In this document: in pieces, positions 53,789 through 64,000 of the stretch
Layout: every line of letters begins with the position of its first letter
Position numbering within the stretch: position 1 is the first letter of the stretch
NCBI GenBank assembly: GCA_004431415.1
Contig: QPMI01000059.1
Span: 1-64,000 of the forward strand
Direction of reading: 5' to 3'
Length of the DNA: 64,000 bases
Origin: Cyanophora paradoxa
Taxonomy: Eukaryota; Glaucocystophyceae; Cyanophorales; Cyanophoraceae
The notes under the pieces: generated by a model
Seen by the model: only the letters and a program-made list of their open reading frames with translations
Told to the model about the DNA's origin: nothing
Databases searched by the model: none
Translations under genes and position numbers: made by a program

Positions 53789-56354
53789 CAAGATCCGTGC
53801 TCCTGCGGAGCACTAAGTACGGCGAAGCCTCGCGGACGCCCTCGCGGCTGTCACAGTAGGCCTATAGGGCACTGGCCAGCGGCCTGGCCGATCGCGAACA
53901 GCTTTCTGGTTGGAAGCTGGCCGGCTGACGGCCAGTCCAGCTACCGCTGGCCGGCTAGAGGAATATAACTAGAGGAATATTAATGTACTGAGGAAATAAA
54001 GGGAGGCCGGAGCAGGTTGAGATTAGAGGAGATGAATTATATATAATATTGTTGAGAGGGAGGCCCGGGAGGGGCAAGGTTCTCGCGGCCAGGCGCATGC
54101 ACAGAGCTTGCGAATCGCTTAAACAGAATCTTGAATGCATATAGCTATAGCATCGATGTGCGGGGCTGCGGAGCTCGAGGCGAGGGCGCGCGGAAAGATG
54201 TGCAGGTCCATGCAGGATCGAATTTTCGGGGTCGGCTGGGTCCTCGCGGCCCGTCGCATACGCAAAGCGTGCGGAAGACTTTGCCTACATCTTAAATGCT
54301 TATGCTATCGTTCCGCGCATGCGCCGCGGCGTGGGCGCGCGGAAAGATGTCAGGGCGCGTGCAGGATCGAATTTTGGCCGTCGGGTACCTTCCTGCGCTG
54401 TTCCGGCTCCGAAAAGCGGATTTCGGGGGTGCGCAGGCCCTGCTATGTCCATGCGCGCCAGTACGCATCGATTGCGCGCGTCGCGGGACCGGGCGGGACC
54501 GGCTAGCGCTGGATCAAATTTTCGGCCGACTCTTCGCACTGGAGCGTCGACGGCGCTTGAAATCGAGCTTGCGGCGATGCGCTCGCCCTCGCGCGGCATT
54601 CTGTATCGTTCTGGGGCGTCCCTGGCGCGATTTCGTCGCGGGACCGGGCGGGACCGGGTCCCACCTTCTGACTCGGACTGCATTTGTCGGAGGTTAAGTA
54701 CCGGAATTGATCCAGAGGGAAATTCGATTTTCGCGCGACGCCCACGGGCGAGCGGTCGTCTTAGGGGAGCCACGACGCTAAAAATGGATCTAGAGAGGTC
54801 TGTGGGGGTTAGGGTAGCTGAGTCATTAGCGGCAATCGCGTCCGTGTCGAGGCAGAATTAATAATTCGTCCTCGAGGGAGTGCGACGCGGAAATTATTTA
54901 GCAGGGGGATCTTGAGTGGAAAAAAGGTTAAAAAAGGAATTTATATCGGCGGTTTTTGGGTTTGAGACAAGATCCGTGCTCCTGCGGAGCACTAAGTACG
55001 GCGAAGCCTCGCGGACGCCCTCGCGGCTGTCACAGTAGGAGGCCAGCTGGACCCGGCCCGCCCAGCTGCATGGCCGGGTTTCGCCGGCTTGGCACCGGCC
55101 ATGGGCTGGCCCGCTTTAGCCAGCTCGAGGGAGAGCTGGCTGGCCAGAGAGCAATGTAATGAGGAGAGGGAATATATAATTAACTAGGGGAGACCGGAGT
55201 TGAACCGGTAACGCTTGCTTTTAACTGGTGGAGCAGATTGAGAGGAGATTAACTATATAATATTGTTGGGAGGGAGGCCGCCGGGCCTGGGAGGGGCGAG
55301 GTTCTCGCGGCCAGGCGCATGCACAGAGCTTGGGAATCGCTTAAACAGAATCTAGAATGCATATAGCATCGATGTGCAGGGGTGCGGAGGCAAGGGCACA
55401 CGGAAAGCTTTGCAGGCCTGGCCAGGATCGAATTTTCGGGGTCGGCTGGATTCTCGCGCCCTGTCGCATCTCTAGAGTTCGCGAAAAGCTTGACAAAGAT
55501 CTCAAACTACTGTTGTAGGGATGCGCACGCGTGAGGATGCGAGGGCGCGCGGAAAGCTGTGCAGGTCCGTCCAGGATCGAATTTTCGGCGTCGGCTGGGT
55601 CCTCGCGGCCCGGCGCATTTAGAGACCGTGCGGAATGCTTTGTCTACATCTCAAATGCTTATGCTATCGTTCCGCGCATGCGCCGCGGCGTTGGCGCGCG
55701 GAAAGCTGTCCAGGTTTGTGCAGGATCGAATTTTTGATGTCCGGTACCTTCTTGCGCTATTCCGGCTCCGAAAAGCAGATTTCGGGGGTGCGCAGGCCCT
55801 GCTATGTCTATGCGCGCCAGTACGCATCGAATGCGCGCCTCGCGGAACCGGCCGGAACCGGCCGGATCAAATTTTCGGCCTACTGTTCGGACTGGAGCGT
55901 TGACGGCGCCCGAAATCGAGCTTGCGTCGATGCGCTCGCCCTCGCCCGTCACTCTTTATCGTTCTGGGGCGTCCCTGGCGCGATTTCGTCGCGGGACCGG
56001 GCGGGACCGGGTCCCACCTTCTGACCTGGACTGCATTTGTCGGAGGTTAAGGACCGGATTTGATCCAGAGGGAAATTTGATATTCGCGCGACGCCCACGG
56101 GGGAGCGGTCGTCTTAGGGGAGCCAGGACGCTAAAAATGGATCTAGAGAGGTGTGTGGGGGTTAGGGTAGCTGAGTCATTAGCGGCAATCGTGACCGTGT
56201 CGAGGCAGAATTAATAATTCTGCCTCGAGGGAGTGCGACACGGAAATTATTTATCAGGGGGGATCTCGAGTGGAAAAAAAGGTTAAAAAAGGAATTTATA
56301 TCGGCGGTTTTTGGGTTTGAGAAAGAGGCTTCGCCTGAAAGAGGCTTCGCCTGA
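53789..56354 (-). mobile_element. Helitron-like non-autonomous element, insertion 3
   Basis: Its first unit (53789-54967) is nearly identical to the units of insertion 1 more than 40 kb away. An internal 3' terminus at 54968 starts a more diverged second unit. In its own orientation the 5' TC end is at 56354, flanked by A, and the 3' end at 53789 is followed by TTTT. A cgaggcagaatt hairpin near 56200 marks the body in all copies. Confidence 0.8.
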
Positions 56355-56743
56355 TGGAGCAGGCGGAAAATATTTATAGTTTTTTGTTTTAGTGAATTAC
56401 TGATGGAGTAGTCTCCCGAGTAGATCGCCCAAAAACTATAGCTAGTACTTTTAATTAGTACTATAAGTTAAATATGCAGCATACTAAATATTTCCGACGG
56501 TAACTTGGCAGTAAGTACTAAGTAATGCGCGCACTCAAGTAATGCATATGTAGGGGTGCGGCTTGCCGGCCAAAAAGTCGGCTTAAGCCAAGCCAAGCCC
56601 CGGGCGCTCGCGGTCAAGCCAAGCCAAGCCGGTCGAGTGGCCGGCCCAAGGGCTTGGGCTCCCGGCGGGGTCAAGCCCTTGGCCGGGCTTGCGGCAAGCC
56701 GAGGGGGGGTACTCTTTCGCAGGCCCTTAGCGCCGCCGCAAAA
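56355..56743. other. Spacer between inverted Helitron-like elements 3 and 4
   Basis: The left half is AT-rich. The right half (56545-56700) is made of repeated aagcc/ggctt words around atgcatatg. A related block in inverted orientation lies at 60737-60825, on the far side of element 4, so element 4 appears to sit between inverted copies of another repeat. No gene is visible. Confidence 0.5.
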
Positions 56744-59700
56744 TCAGGCGAAGCCTCTTTCAGGCCAAGCCTCTTTCTCAAACCCAAAAACCGACGATCT
56801 AAATTCCTTTTTTAACCTTTTTTTCCACTCGAGATCCCCCCTGCTAAATAATTTCCGTGTCGCACTCCCTCGAGGCAGAATTATTAATTTTGCCTCGACA
56901 CAGACGCGATTGCTGCTAGTCACACAGCCACCCGAACCCCCACAGACCTCTCTAGAGCCAATTTTAGCGTCCTGGCTCCCCTAAGACGACCGCTCTCCCG
57001 TGGGCGTCGCGCGAATATCGAATATTCCTCTGGATCAATTCCGGTTCTTAACCTCCGACAAATCCAGTCCGAGTCAGAAGGTGGGACCCGGTCCCGCCCG
57101 GTCCCGCGACAAAATCGCGCCAGGAACGCCCCAGAACGATACAGAATGACGCGCGAGGGCGAGCGCATCGCCGCAAACCCGATTTCGCGCGCCGTCGACG
57201 CTCCAGTGCGAAGAGTCGGCCGAAAATTTGATCCGGCCGGTTCCGGCCGGTCCCGCGACGCGCGCAATCGATGCGTACGGGCGCGCATAGACATAGCAGC
57301 GCCTGCGCACCCCCGAAATCCGCTTTTCGGAGCCGGAAGAGCGCAGGAAGGTACCCGACGGCAAAAATTCGATCCTAGACAGGCCCGGAGATCTTTCCGC
57401 GCGCCCGCGCCGCGGCGCATGCGCGGAACGATAGCATAAGCATTTGAGATGTAGAAGAAGCCTTCCGCACGGTCTCTAAATGCGCCGGGCCGCGAGGACC
57501 CAGCCGACCCCGGAAATTCGATCCTGGACGGACCTGCACAACTTTCCGCGCGCCCTCGCATCCTCACGCGAGCGCATCGCTACAATTTTCAGTTGACTCC
57601 TTTTTAAAGCTTTTCGCAAGCTCTGCAGGCGCGACAGGGCACGAGAACCCAGCCGACGCAAAAATTCGATCCTGGACATACCCGACGGCAAGAATTCGAT
57701 CCTAGACAGGCCCGGAGATCTTTCCGCGCGCCCACGCCGCGGCGCATGCGCGGAACGATAGCATATGCATTTTAGATGTAGAAGAAGACTTCCGCACGGT
57801 CTCTAAATGCACCAGGCCGCGAGGACCCAGCCGACCCCGAAAATTCGATCCTGTACGGACCTGAACATCTTTCCGCACGCCCTCGCATTCTCGCGCATGC
57901 GCATCGCTACAATATTCATTTGAGATTTTATCAAAGCCTTCCACAAGCTTCGAAGACGCGAAAGAGCACGAGAACCCAGCCGACGGCAAAAATTCGATCC
58001 TGCACGGACCCGGACATCTTTCCGCGCGCCCACGCCGCGGCGCATGCGCGGAACAATAGCATAAGCATTTGAGATGTAGGCAAAGACTTCCGCACGCTTT
58101 GCGTATGCGCCGAGCCGCGAGGACCCAGCCGACCCCGAAAATTCGATCCTGTACGTATACGGACCTGCACAGCTTTCCGCGCGCCCTCGCATCCTCGCGC
58201 GTGCGCATCGCTACAATAGTAATTTGAGATCTTTGTTAAGCTTTTCGCGAGCTCCGAGGACGCGACAGGGCGCGAGAATCCAGCCGACCCCGAAAATTCG
58301 ATCCTGCATGGACCTGCACGTCTTTCCGCGCGCCCTCGCCTCCGCAGCCCCGCACATCGATGCTATATACATTCGATCGCGAGATTCTGTTTAAGCGATT
58401 CGCAAGCTCTGTGCATGCGCCTGGCCGCGAGAACCTCGCCCTCCCGGGCCTCCTTCCAACAATATTATAATTAATCTCTTCTCAATCTGCTCCACCCTTT
58501 AGTTCCTCAGTAAATTAATATTCCTCTAGCCGGCCAGCGCTAGCTGGACTGGCCGTCAGCCAGCCAGCTTCCAGCCAGCTGCAGAAAGCTGTTCGCGATC
58601 GGCCAGGCCGCTGGCCAGTCGCTGAGTGCCCTATATATATAGGCCTACTGTAACAGCGGCGAGGGCGTCCGCGAGGCTTCGCCGTACTTAGTGCTCCGCA
58701 GGAGCACGGATCTTGTCTCAAACCCAAAAACCGACGATCTAAATTCCTTTTTTAACCTTTTTTTCCACTCGAGATCCCCCCTGCTAAATAATTTCCGTGT
58801 CGCACTCCCTCGAGGCAGAATTATTAATTTTGCCTCGACACAGACGCGATTGCTGCTAGTCACACAGCCACCCGAACCCCCACAGACCTCTCTAGAGCCA
58901 ATTTTAGCGTCCTGGCTCCCTAAGACGACCGCTCTCCCGTGGGCGTCGCGCGAATATCGAATATTCCTCTGGATCAATTCCGGTTCTTAACCTCCGACAA
59001 ATCCAGTCCGAGTCAGAAGGTGGGACCCGGTCCCGCCCGGTCCCGCGACAAAATCGCGCCAGGAACGCCCCAGAACGATACAGAATGACGCGCGAGGGCG
59101 AGCGCATCGCCGCAAACCCGATTTCGCGCGCCGTCGACGCTCCAGTGCGAAGAGTCGGCCGAAAATTTGATCCGGCCGGTTCCGGCCGGTCCCGCGACGC
59201 GCGCAATCGATGCGTACGGGCGCGCATAGACATAGCAGCGCCTGCGCACCCCCGAAATCCGCTTTTCGGAGCCGGAAGAGCGCAGGAAGGTACCCGACGG
59301 CAAAAATTCGATCCTAGACAGGCCCGGAGATCTTTCCGCGCGCCCGCGCCGCGGCGCATGCGCGGAACGATAGTATAAGCATTTGAGATGTAGAAGAAGC
59401 CTTCCGCACGGTCTCTAAATGCGCCGGGCCGCGAGGACCCAGCCGACCCCGAAAATTCGATCCTGGACAGATCTGCGCATCTTTCCGTGCGCCCTCGCAT
59501 CGTCACGCGAGCGCATCGCTACAATATGCATTTGAGATCGTTTTAAAGCTTTCCGCAAGCTCTGCGGGCGCGACAGCGCACGACAACCCAGCCGACGCCA
59601 AAAATTCGATCCTGGCCACGCCTGCACATCTTTCCGCGCGCGCTCGCCTCCGCAGCCCCGCACATCGATGCTATATGCATTCGAGATTCTGTTTAAGCGA

Positions 59701-60421
59701 TTGGCAAGCTCTGTGCATGCGCCTGGCCGCGAGAACCTCGCCCCTCCCGGGCCTCCTTCCCAACAATATTATAAAAATAAACTCCTCAAATTAGATTCGA
59801 TCCTGGACGGACCTGCACAGCTTTCCGCGCGCCCTCGCATCCTCACACGAGCGCATCGCTACAATATTCAGATGAGATTAAAGCTTTTCGCAAGCTCTGC
59901 GGGCGCGACAAGGCACGAGAATTCGAACCCAGCCAACGCAAAAATTCGATCCTGAACGGGCCTGCACAGCTTTCCGCGCGCCCTCGCCTCCGCAGCCCTG
60001 CACATTGATACTATATGCATTCGACGTTCTGTTTAAGCGATTCGCAAGCTCTGCGCATGCGCCTGGCTGCGAGAACCTCGCCCCTCCCGGGCCTAGGCCT
60101 CCCCCCCAACAATATATTAATAATACTAAATTAATCCGGTTCGACTCCTCCCCTAGCGTTACCGGTTCAACTCCTCCCCTAGTTATAATTAATTATATAT
60201 TCCCTCTCCTCATTACATTGCTCCCTGGCCAGCGAGCTCTCCATCGAGCTGGCTATCGCGGGCCAGCCCATTGCCGCAGTACCACGGTGCCAAGCCGGCG
60301 AAACCCGGCCATGCAGCTGGGCGCGCGCCGGCGGGGCTGCACCTGGCCGCCTACTGTGACAGCCGCGCGGGCGTCCGCGAGGCTTCGCCGTACTTAGTGC
60401 TCCGCAGGAGCACGGATCTTG
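56744..60421 (+). mobile_element. Helitron-like non-autonomous element, insertion 4 (longest)
   Basis: This is the only copy on the plus strand, 3.68 kb long. It starts TCAGGCGAAGCCTC after caaaa and ends GGATCTTG before ttttaaatg. An internal 3' terminus ends at 58715. Repeats of 149 bp (tttccgcgcg anchors) occur at 57394, 57543, 57721, 57871, 58019, 58174 and 58323, then 59333, 59482, 59631, 59822 and 59971. No transposase or helicase frame is visible. Confidence 0.82.
57390..58330 (+). repeat. 149-bp tandem repeat within Helitron-like insertion 4
   Basis: Seven anchors are spaced mostly 148-150 bp. Two larger steps (178 and 155 bp) are explained by small local insertions, including a second aattcgatcctagac and a gtacgtatac. 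Each copy contains aaaattcgatcctg and gcgcgcc. Confidence 0.85.
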
Positions 60422-60840
60422 TTTTAAATGCATATCATAGTATTAATTTAGCCAGTCCTCAGGGCCTCCTCTGGCATGGGGCGGAACTCCGCCGCCGCCG
60501 CTGCTAGCGCTGACGAGTCGCCCTCATCGCTTTCGCTGGGCGGAGGGCTCGAAGAGCTCGCTACAACGCTAGCGCTAGCTGCAGGCTGCCGTTGAAACGA
60601 GATGTTGCCGTCGGCCCCCTTGCCGATGGTCGTCTGCACGCTCTTGCTCTTGGGCGGCATGCCGGATGATGCCGCTGGCCTTATGATTGCGAACGCAGGC
60701 GTCGGCCCCCCCCCTCCTCCCCCCCCCCGCCAGGGCTTGAGCCGGCTTGAGCCGGCCAAAAGCCGGGCACAAGCCCTTGGCTCAAGGGCTTGACCGCAAG
60801 CCGCAGGCCTATGCATATGCGCCCCCTAATCAACGCATTA
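60422..60840. other. Right flank of Helitron-like insertion 4
   Basis: AT-rich for about 40 bp. It holds the small minus-strand ORF below and then the aagccc/gggctt repeat block (60737-60812) that mirrors 56580-56700. Confidence 0.4.
60448..60660 (-). CDS. Small basic/Ser-rich ORF, possible gene fragment
   Basis: Seventy codons starting MPPKSKSVQTTIGKGADGN, then an Ala/Ser-rich stretch, an acidic patch (PPSESDEGDSS) and EFRPMPEEALRTG. It could be the N-terminal exon of a larger protein, or of a transposase whose remainder is absent. I recognise no domain. Confidence 0.3.
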   Translation of the reverse strand: MPPKSKSVQTTIGKGADGNISFQRQPAASASVVASSSSPPPSESDEGDSSALAAAAAEFRPMPEEALRTG

Positions 60841-61786
60841 ATTCGGGACCGGCTGACCGCATTAAATATCGAAACGCTAACAAAACTGCGGTCTAGTATA
60901 CTAGTACTGGGCTTAAATTGCCGTGGAGTAAAATTGCCGAATTCCGAGTTCGCCTAAAACCGAAATTGCCGTGGCGATAAATTGCCGAATCCAGTTCCGC
61001 TCTATGGCGCGCTAAGGAAATACCTACCCCCGAGCGATTGCCGCGGTGCTAAATTGCCGAGTTAAATTCGGCCTCTCGGCAATTTACGGCAACTTAAACA
61101 AATACGGCTACATTAAAAAAGATCCGGATCCGGACTCCGGAAATCGATCAGGGAATCATCCGACGCCGCCGAGTCGATCGCGATCCGAAATTCCGAATCG
61201 CCTTCAATCGCAAATTTGCAATCCGGGATCGATATCCGATGATCGTTCAACGGTTCGAATCCGGGATCCGAACTTCGATTCCGAAGTGTTAACTTAGTAA
61301 CGTTCTCCGAGGTTCAGCACTACCGATTAGTTTTTCGCAAGTGAATCCAAGGTTTTTTGCCCGAGGCGCAGCCAACGGGCGCTTTGGGGCGGCCCTGTGT
61401 CATTGGCCTGTGATGAAGGCCCGGCCCGGGCCGCCCGGCCCTGTCACAGGCTGTCATCTTAGACTCATCTACAGCGCTAGCCTACAGGCTACAGGCTACA
61501 TGTACAGCCTACAGCTTCTACAGCCTGTGGGCCCTAGACCCCAAGCCTAGTACCGGTAGGCGGCTGTAGGCCTGGCTGTTCGCCTGGCTATATCGCAACG
61601 CGTACGGTACCGGTATCGCCTCGCGCCGCGAGTCGCCGAGTCGCGCGACTCGCGCCGCGTCGGCGTCGACTCGCGATCGGCGTCCGACGGTCGAGTCGGC
61701 GATCGCCTCGTGAGTCGCGAACTTCAGACTCTCTGAGAACTCGGAACTTTTTCGGAATGTCTCACGGTCTCTGACTCGAGCTCGCG
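60841..61786. other. Intergenic region with short repeated words and palindromes
   Basis: Copies of aaattgccg recur (60910-61060), echoing 53150-53210. 61130-61290 is dense in gatccg/cgaatc. 61470-61520 repeats ctacaggctacaggct. 61620-61720 is built from gagtcg/cgactc. No exon is credible. Confidence 0.45.
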
Positions 61787-62359
61787 ATGATCGGTTTTCA
61801 TTACGCATGGTCGCGCCGTGGCATGCGCATGCGCGGCTGCAGCAGCAGCAGCAGCAGTCGCTGCCGCGCCGAGTGCAAAGGCGCTTCCGAAGTTCGCAAT
61901 TGCGAGATGCATATGCGCATGCCCGTCGATGCGGAGGCGCTGCGCCGGGCGCTCATGAACAGCGGGGGGACCTCTACGTATACGTCTAGATCTCGGCCTC
62001 GGCGCCCCCCGCGGCGCCTTTCGAGCGACGACCGCGAGGATGAAACCGAAGGCGATTGCGAGGCTGAGGGCGTCGACCCGCCGAGCCTGGAGACAGCGTC
62101 GACCAGCCCCAGCTGCAGCAGCGAAGAGTGCGAGACGGCGCCGGCACCGGACGCGTGGACGCCCGCGCGCTCCAGCTGCTACCATATGCATGGCCATATG
62201 CATGGCCAGCCCCCCTCCGACGAGCTGATCATGTGCATGATCATGAGGCGCGATCGATATCGCGACGTGCGCTTCCAAGCCATGCCCGCAGTCTGCGGTC
62301 GCCTCGTCGACATGGTTTGCCCCCCTCGCGAGCGGCGGGTTCCGATCACGAATCTTTAA
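61787..62359 (+). CDS. Hypothetical protein with acidic Ser-rich middle
   Basis: Uninterrupted 190-codon frame. Later ATGs (for example that of MPVDAEALRRALMNSGG) may be the true start. An acidic patch (SSDDREDETEGDCEAEG) is followed by a Cys/Ser-rich stretch and a hydrophobic, folded-looking C-terminus (DELIMCMIMRRDRYRDVRF, AVCGRLVDMV). No family is recognised. It lies 40 bp upstream of the next coding region and might be an earlier exon of the same gene. Confidence 0.45.
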   Translation: MIGFHYAWSRRGMRMRGCSSSSSSRCRAECKGASEVRNCEMHMRMPVDAEALRRALMNSGGTSTYTSRSRPRRPPRRLSSDDREDETEGDCEAEGVDPPSLETASTSPSCSSEECETAPAPDAWTPARSSCYHMHGHMHGQPPSDELIMCMIMRRDRYRDVRFQAMPAVCGRLVDMVCPPRERRVPITNL

Positions 62360-62399
62360 GCCACTAGCCTAGTAGCGTTTTAGTTTATTCCAACTCCTG

Positions 62400-63602
62400 A
62401 TGTTGACGTTGGTTGGACGTGATTCAGATTTGGAGGGCAATCGTGGCGACGCCGACAGCGAAGCAGCCGACGTCGCGTGGGCTGTTCGGGCGTGTTCGGG
62501 GCACACAAGCGGCCTGTGGCGTGGGGCGGATTGTGGGGGCAGCCCTCGGGATTGCAGGGACGGGTCGTATGCATCCAACCGCCGTCAGTTTTGCCCAGTA
62601 CGAGGTGCCATATGCATCAGTGCTGTGTCCCTGCTTCAAACGTTGCGTCGAGTTTTATTTTCTGATCATGAGCGTTTGCCTCATGATCAGCTTCTTCACA
62701 ACGCCCTTCACCGGGCCGTTACCATGGATGATGTCTGGTCCCTGGGCGACGCTAGCGCCCTTGCGAAAGCGAATTTCGAGGTGGACGCGCGCGGCACCGG
62801 CGCTTTTTCTCGCCCTACATTCGAGAAATCGATCCTCGACCTCGTTTACGCTTTGATTGCCGCAACCGCCCGCACACCGCCCCTCATTCTCTCCATCCGC
62901 TGCATCGCCGCCGGCGCCGGCCTCCCCGACGACCTCCCCACCGCCTTCCTCTTCTGCATTGCCCAGGTTTGAATTCTCTGTTAACGTTGGCTTACGTGCA
63001 ACCCCTCATGATCACCTAACAATATTCTATCAGACAATCACGACGGGTTCTCCGCCGTGGCCCGCGGCCGCTCTCCGCGCCTCTTCGAATCTCTCGGGAT
63101 TCAGCCGCGCGCACGAGACCGACACCGCTTCCGTTGACGTCGATCCTTCGAATCCCCCGCTCCGCCTTCGTTCGATATTCGGTGCGTGTACATTTACGCC
63201 ACGTTTTTATTCGATTTCTGAGTAACTTCGAACCGAACAATTGTTTTTGGCTCCTTCGGCCTCTCACCGGTGTTTGTCCACGCAGGCGTACCCGTCGGGG
63301 CCTGCTCCCCGCGGGGCGTTCCGCGCATTTTGAGCGAGCACCAGCTCCCAGCTACTACGTACCCCGGCGCCGGCCTTCGTCCCGCCTCCATCGATATCGC
63401 GCCTCTGGAGCAGTCCCCTCGCTCCGGACCCGGAATCGTCTCCTCTTCCGCCTGCAACGGGCGGGTCGGCCTGCAGCGAGCGGCCCTCGAGAACCGTCTC
63501 AGGGGCCTCCTGCGTGGCCCGGCCCCGCGCAAGCCCCGCTCCCCCTCCAGCCCCCACGTACACGATGTCCATGCCATGGCAATGATGTATACTTTGCAGT
63601 AA
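62400..63602 (+). CDS. Hypothetical protein, three exons
   Basis: Exons 62400-62966, 63034-63181 and 63286-63602 join with matching phases (0, then 1). The best-supported part begins near HERLPHDQLLHNALHRAV; the ATG at 62724 (MDDVWSLGDASALAKANFEV) is an alternative start, with a possible acceptor (gatcag) at about 62689. Features are SRPTFEKSILDLVYALIAA, ILSIRCIAAGAGLPDDLPT, a Ser/Pro linker and a C-terminus ending HVHDVHAMAMMYTLQ. I recognise no domain. Confidence 0.5.
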
Positions 63603-64000
63603 TTTGAGGCAGATCTAGATCTAGCTATAGATATCGATTTACGTAGCAATGTATAGCTAACTTCAAGGCTTAGTAAATCGTCGTGTCTATTTGTTCACGG
63701 TCAAGTTTCGTATACGTAGCTCTACATCATACACAGCTCATACACGTCGTACAGAGTATCTTCCGTTTTTTCGCATTGTGTCTGCATCTGAATCAGTCCA
63801 TAATCAGTCCACAATTATATAATCGCGTCCTTTGTTCTTCGCGTCCATAATCAGTATTTCCAACGGTCTCCAGTTCTCAGTTTAGCCCTTTTGAATCGCA
63901 CCTTAAGTACTAGTACTGCGATGTATCAAGGGCATCAATCGCGATGTATATGGAAGCTGCTCGAGCTCGCTGAGTCATTGATCGCGACGTGCCTCGGTTC
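63603..64000. other. 3' flank, no gene seen
   Basis: AT-richer than average, with agatctagatctagc-type palindromes and repeated cataatcagt words. No exon is visible up to the window edge. Confidence 0.4.

Noticed and set aside
55188-55206. B-box/T-arm-like motif on the minus strand (ggttcaactcc in a 5-bp stem), also near 14100 and 60165
   Set aside because: No full cloverleaf or A box in the right place and orientation. It lies inside the Helitron-like elements and is missing from some copies, so I do not call a tRNA or SINE.

Overview
The window is nuclear DNA from a GC-rich eukaryote. Genes are broken into many short exons. Introns are GT-AG but mostly start GTACCC or GTGCG and end in C/G-rich ...GCAG. 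Many introns are almost pure C on the coding strand, so intron skew shows gene direction. Gene content (ASNSD1-like protein, full-size PDR/ABCG transporter, patatin-like protein, F-box, LRR and ankyrin proteins) fits a free-living protist or alga. I cannot name the lineage.

Layout. 1-4769 (+): ASNSD1-like gene entering from outside the window. 5207-7388 (+): five-exon F-box gene. 7609-9320: two broken 3'-end copies (-) of the FN3 gene that lies intact at 27884-30052, with a duplicated scrap of the F-box gene's tail between them. 9321-21608 (+): eleven tandem ~630-bp cassettes, each holding the upstream region and first exon of an LRR gene; only the last continues into the full gene (21273-23147). 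23204-27236 (+): ankyrin-repeat gene. 27884-30052 (-): FN3-domain gene. 30121-31644 (+): LENG9-like 2H phosphoesterase. 33926-36676 (+): patatin-like gene. 36694-50388 (+): very intron-rich full-size ABCG/PDR transporter. 61787-63602 (+): two unrecognised coding regions. The remainder is intergenic DNA dense in short palindromes.

The most unusual part is a family of non-coding mobile elements with four full insertions: 11404-13789, 13863-16839 and 53789-56354 (-), and 56744-60421 (+). In their own orientation they start with TC and carry an 11-bp subterminal inverted repeat (GGCGAAGCCTC / GAGGCTTCGCC). They end in a GTGCTCC-GCA-GGAGCAC hairpin 8 nt from the 3' terminus, are followed by TTT(T), and show no target-site duplication. 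Each holds runs of a 149-bp tandem repeat and is a head-to-tail dimer with an internal 3' terminus. This matches non-autonomous Helitron/Helentron (HINE-like) elements. Two of them interrupt a single cassette of the LRR array, one of them 28 bp upstream of its ATG.

A second theme is duplication of exon edges into neighbouring introns, seen several times in the ABCG gene and once in the ASNSD1-like gene. A dispersed short perfect palindrome family (GGGATCGACGG / CCGTCGATCCC) sits in and just after the ABCG gene.
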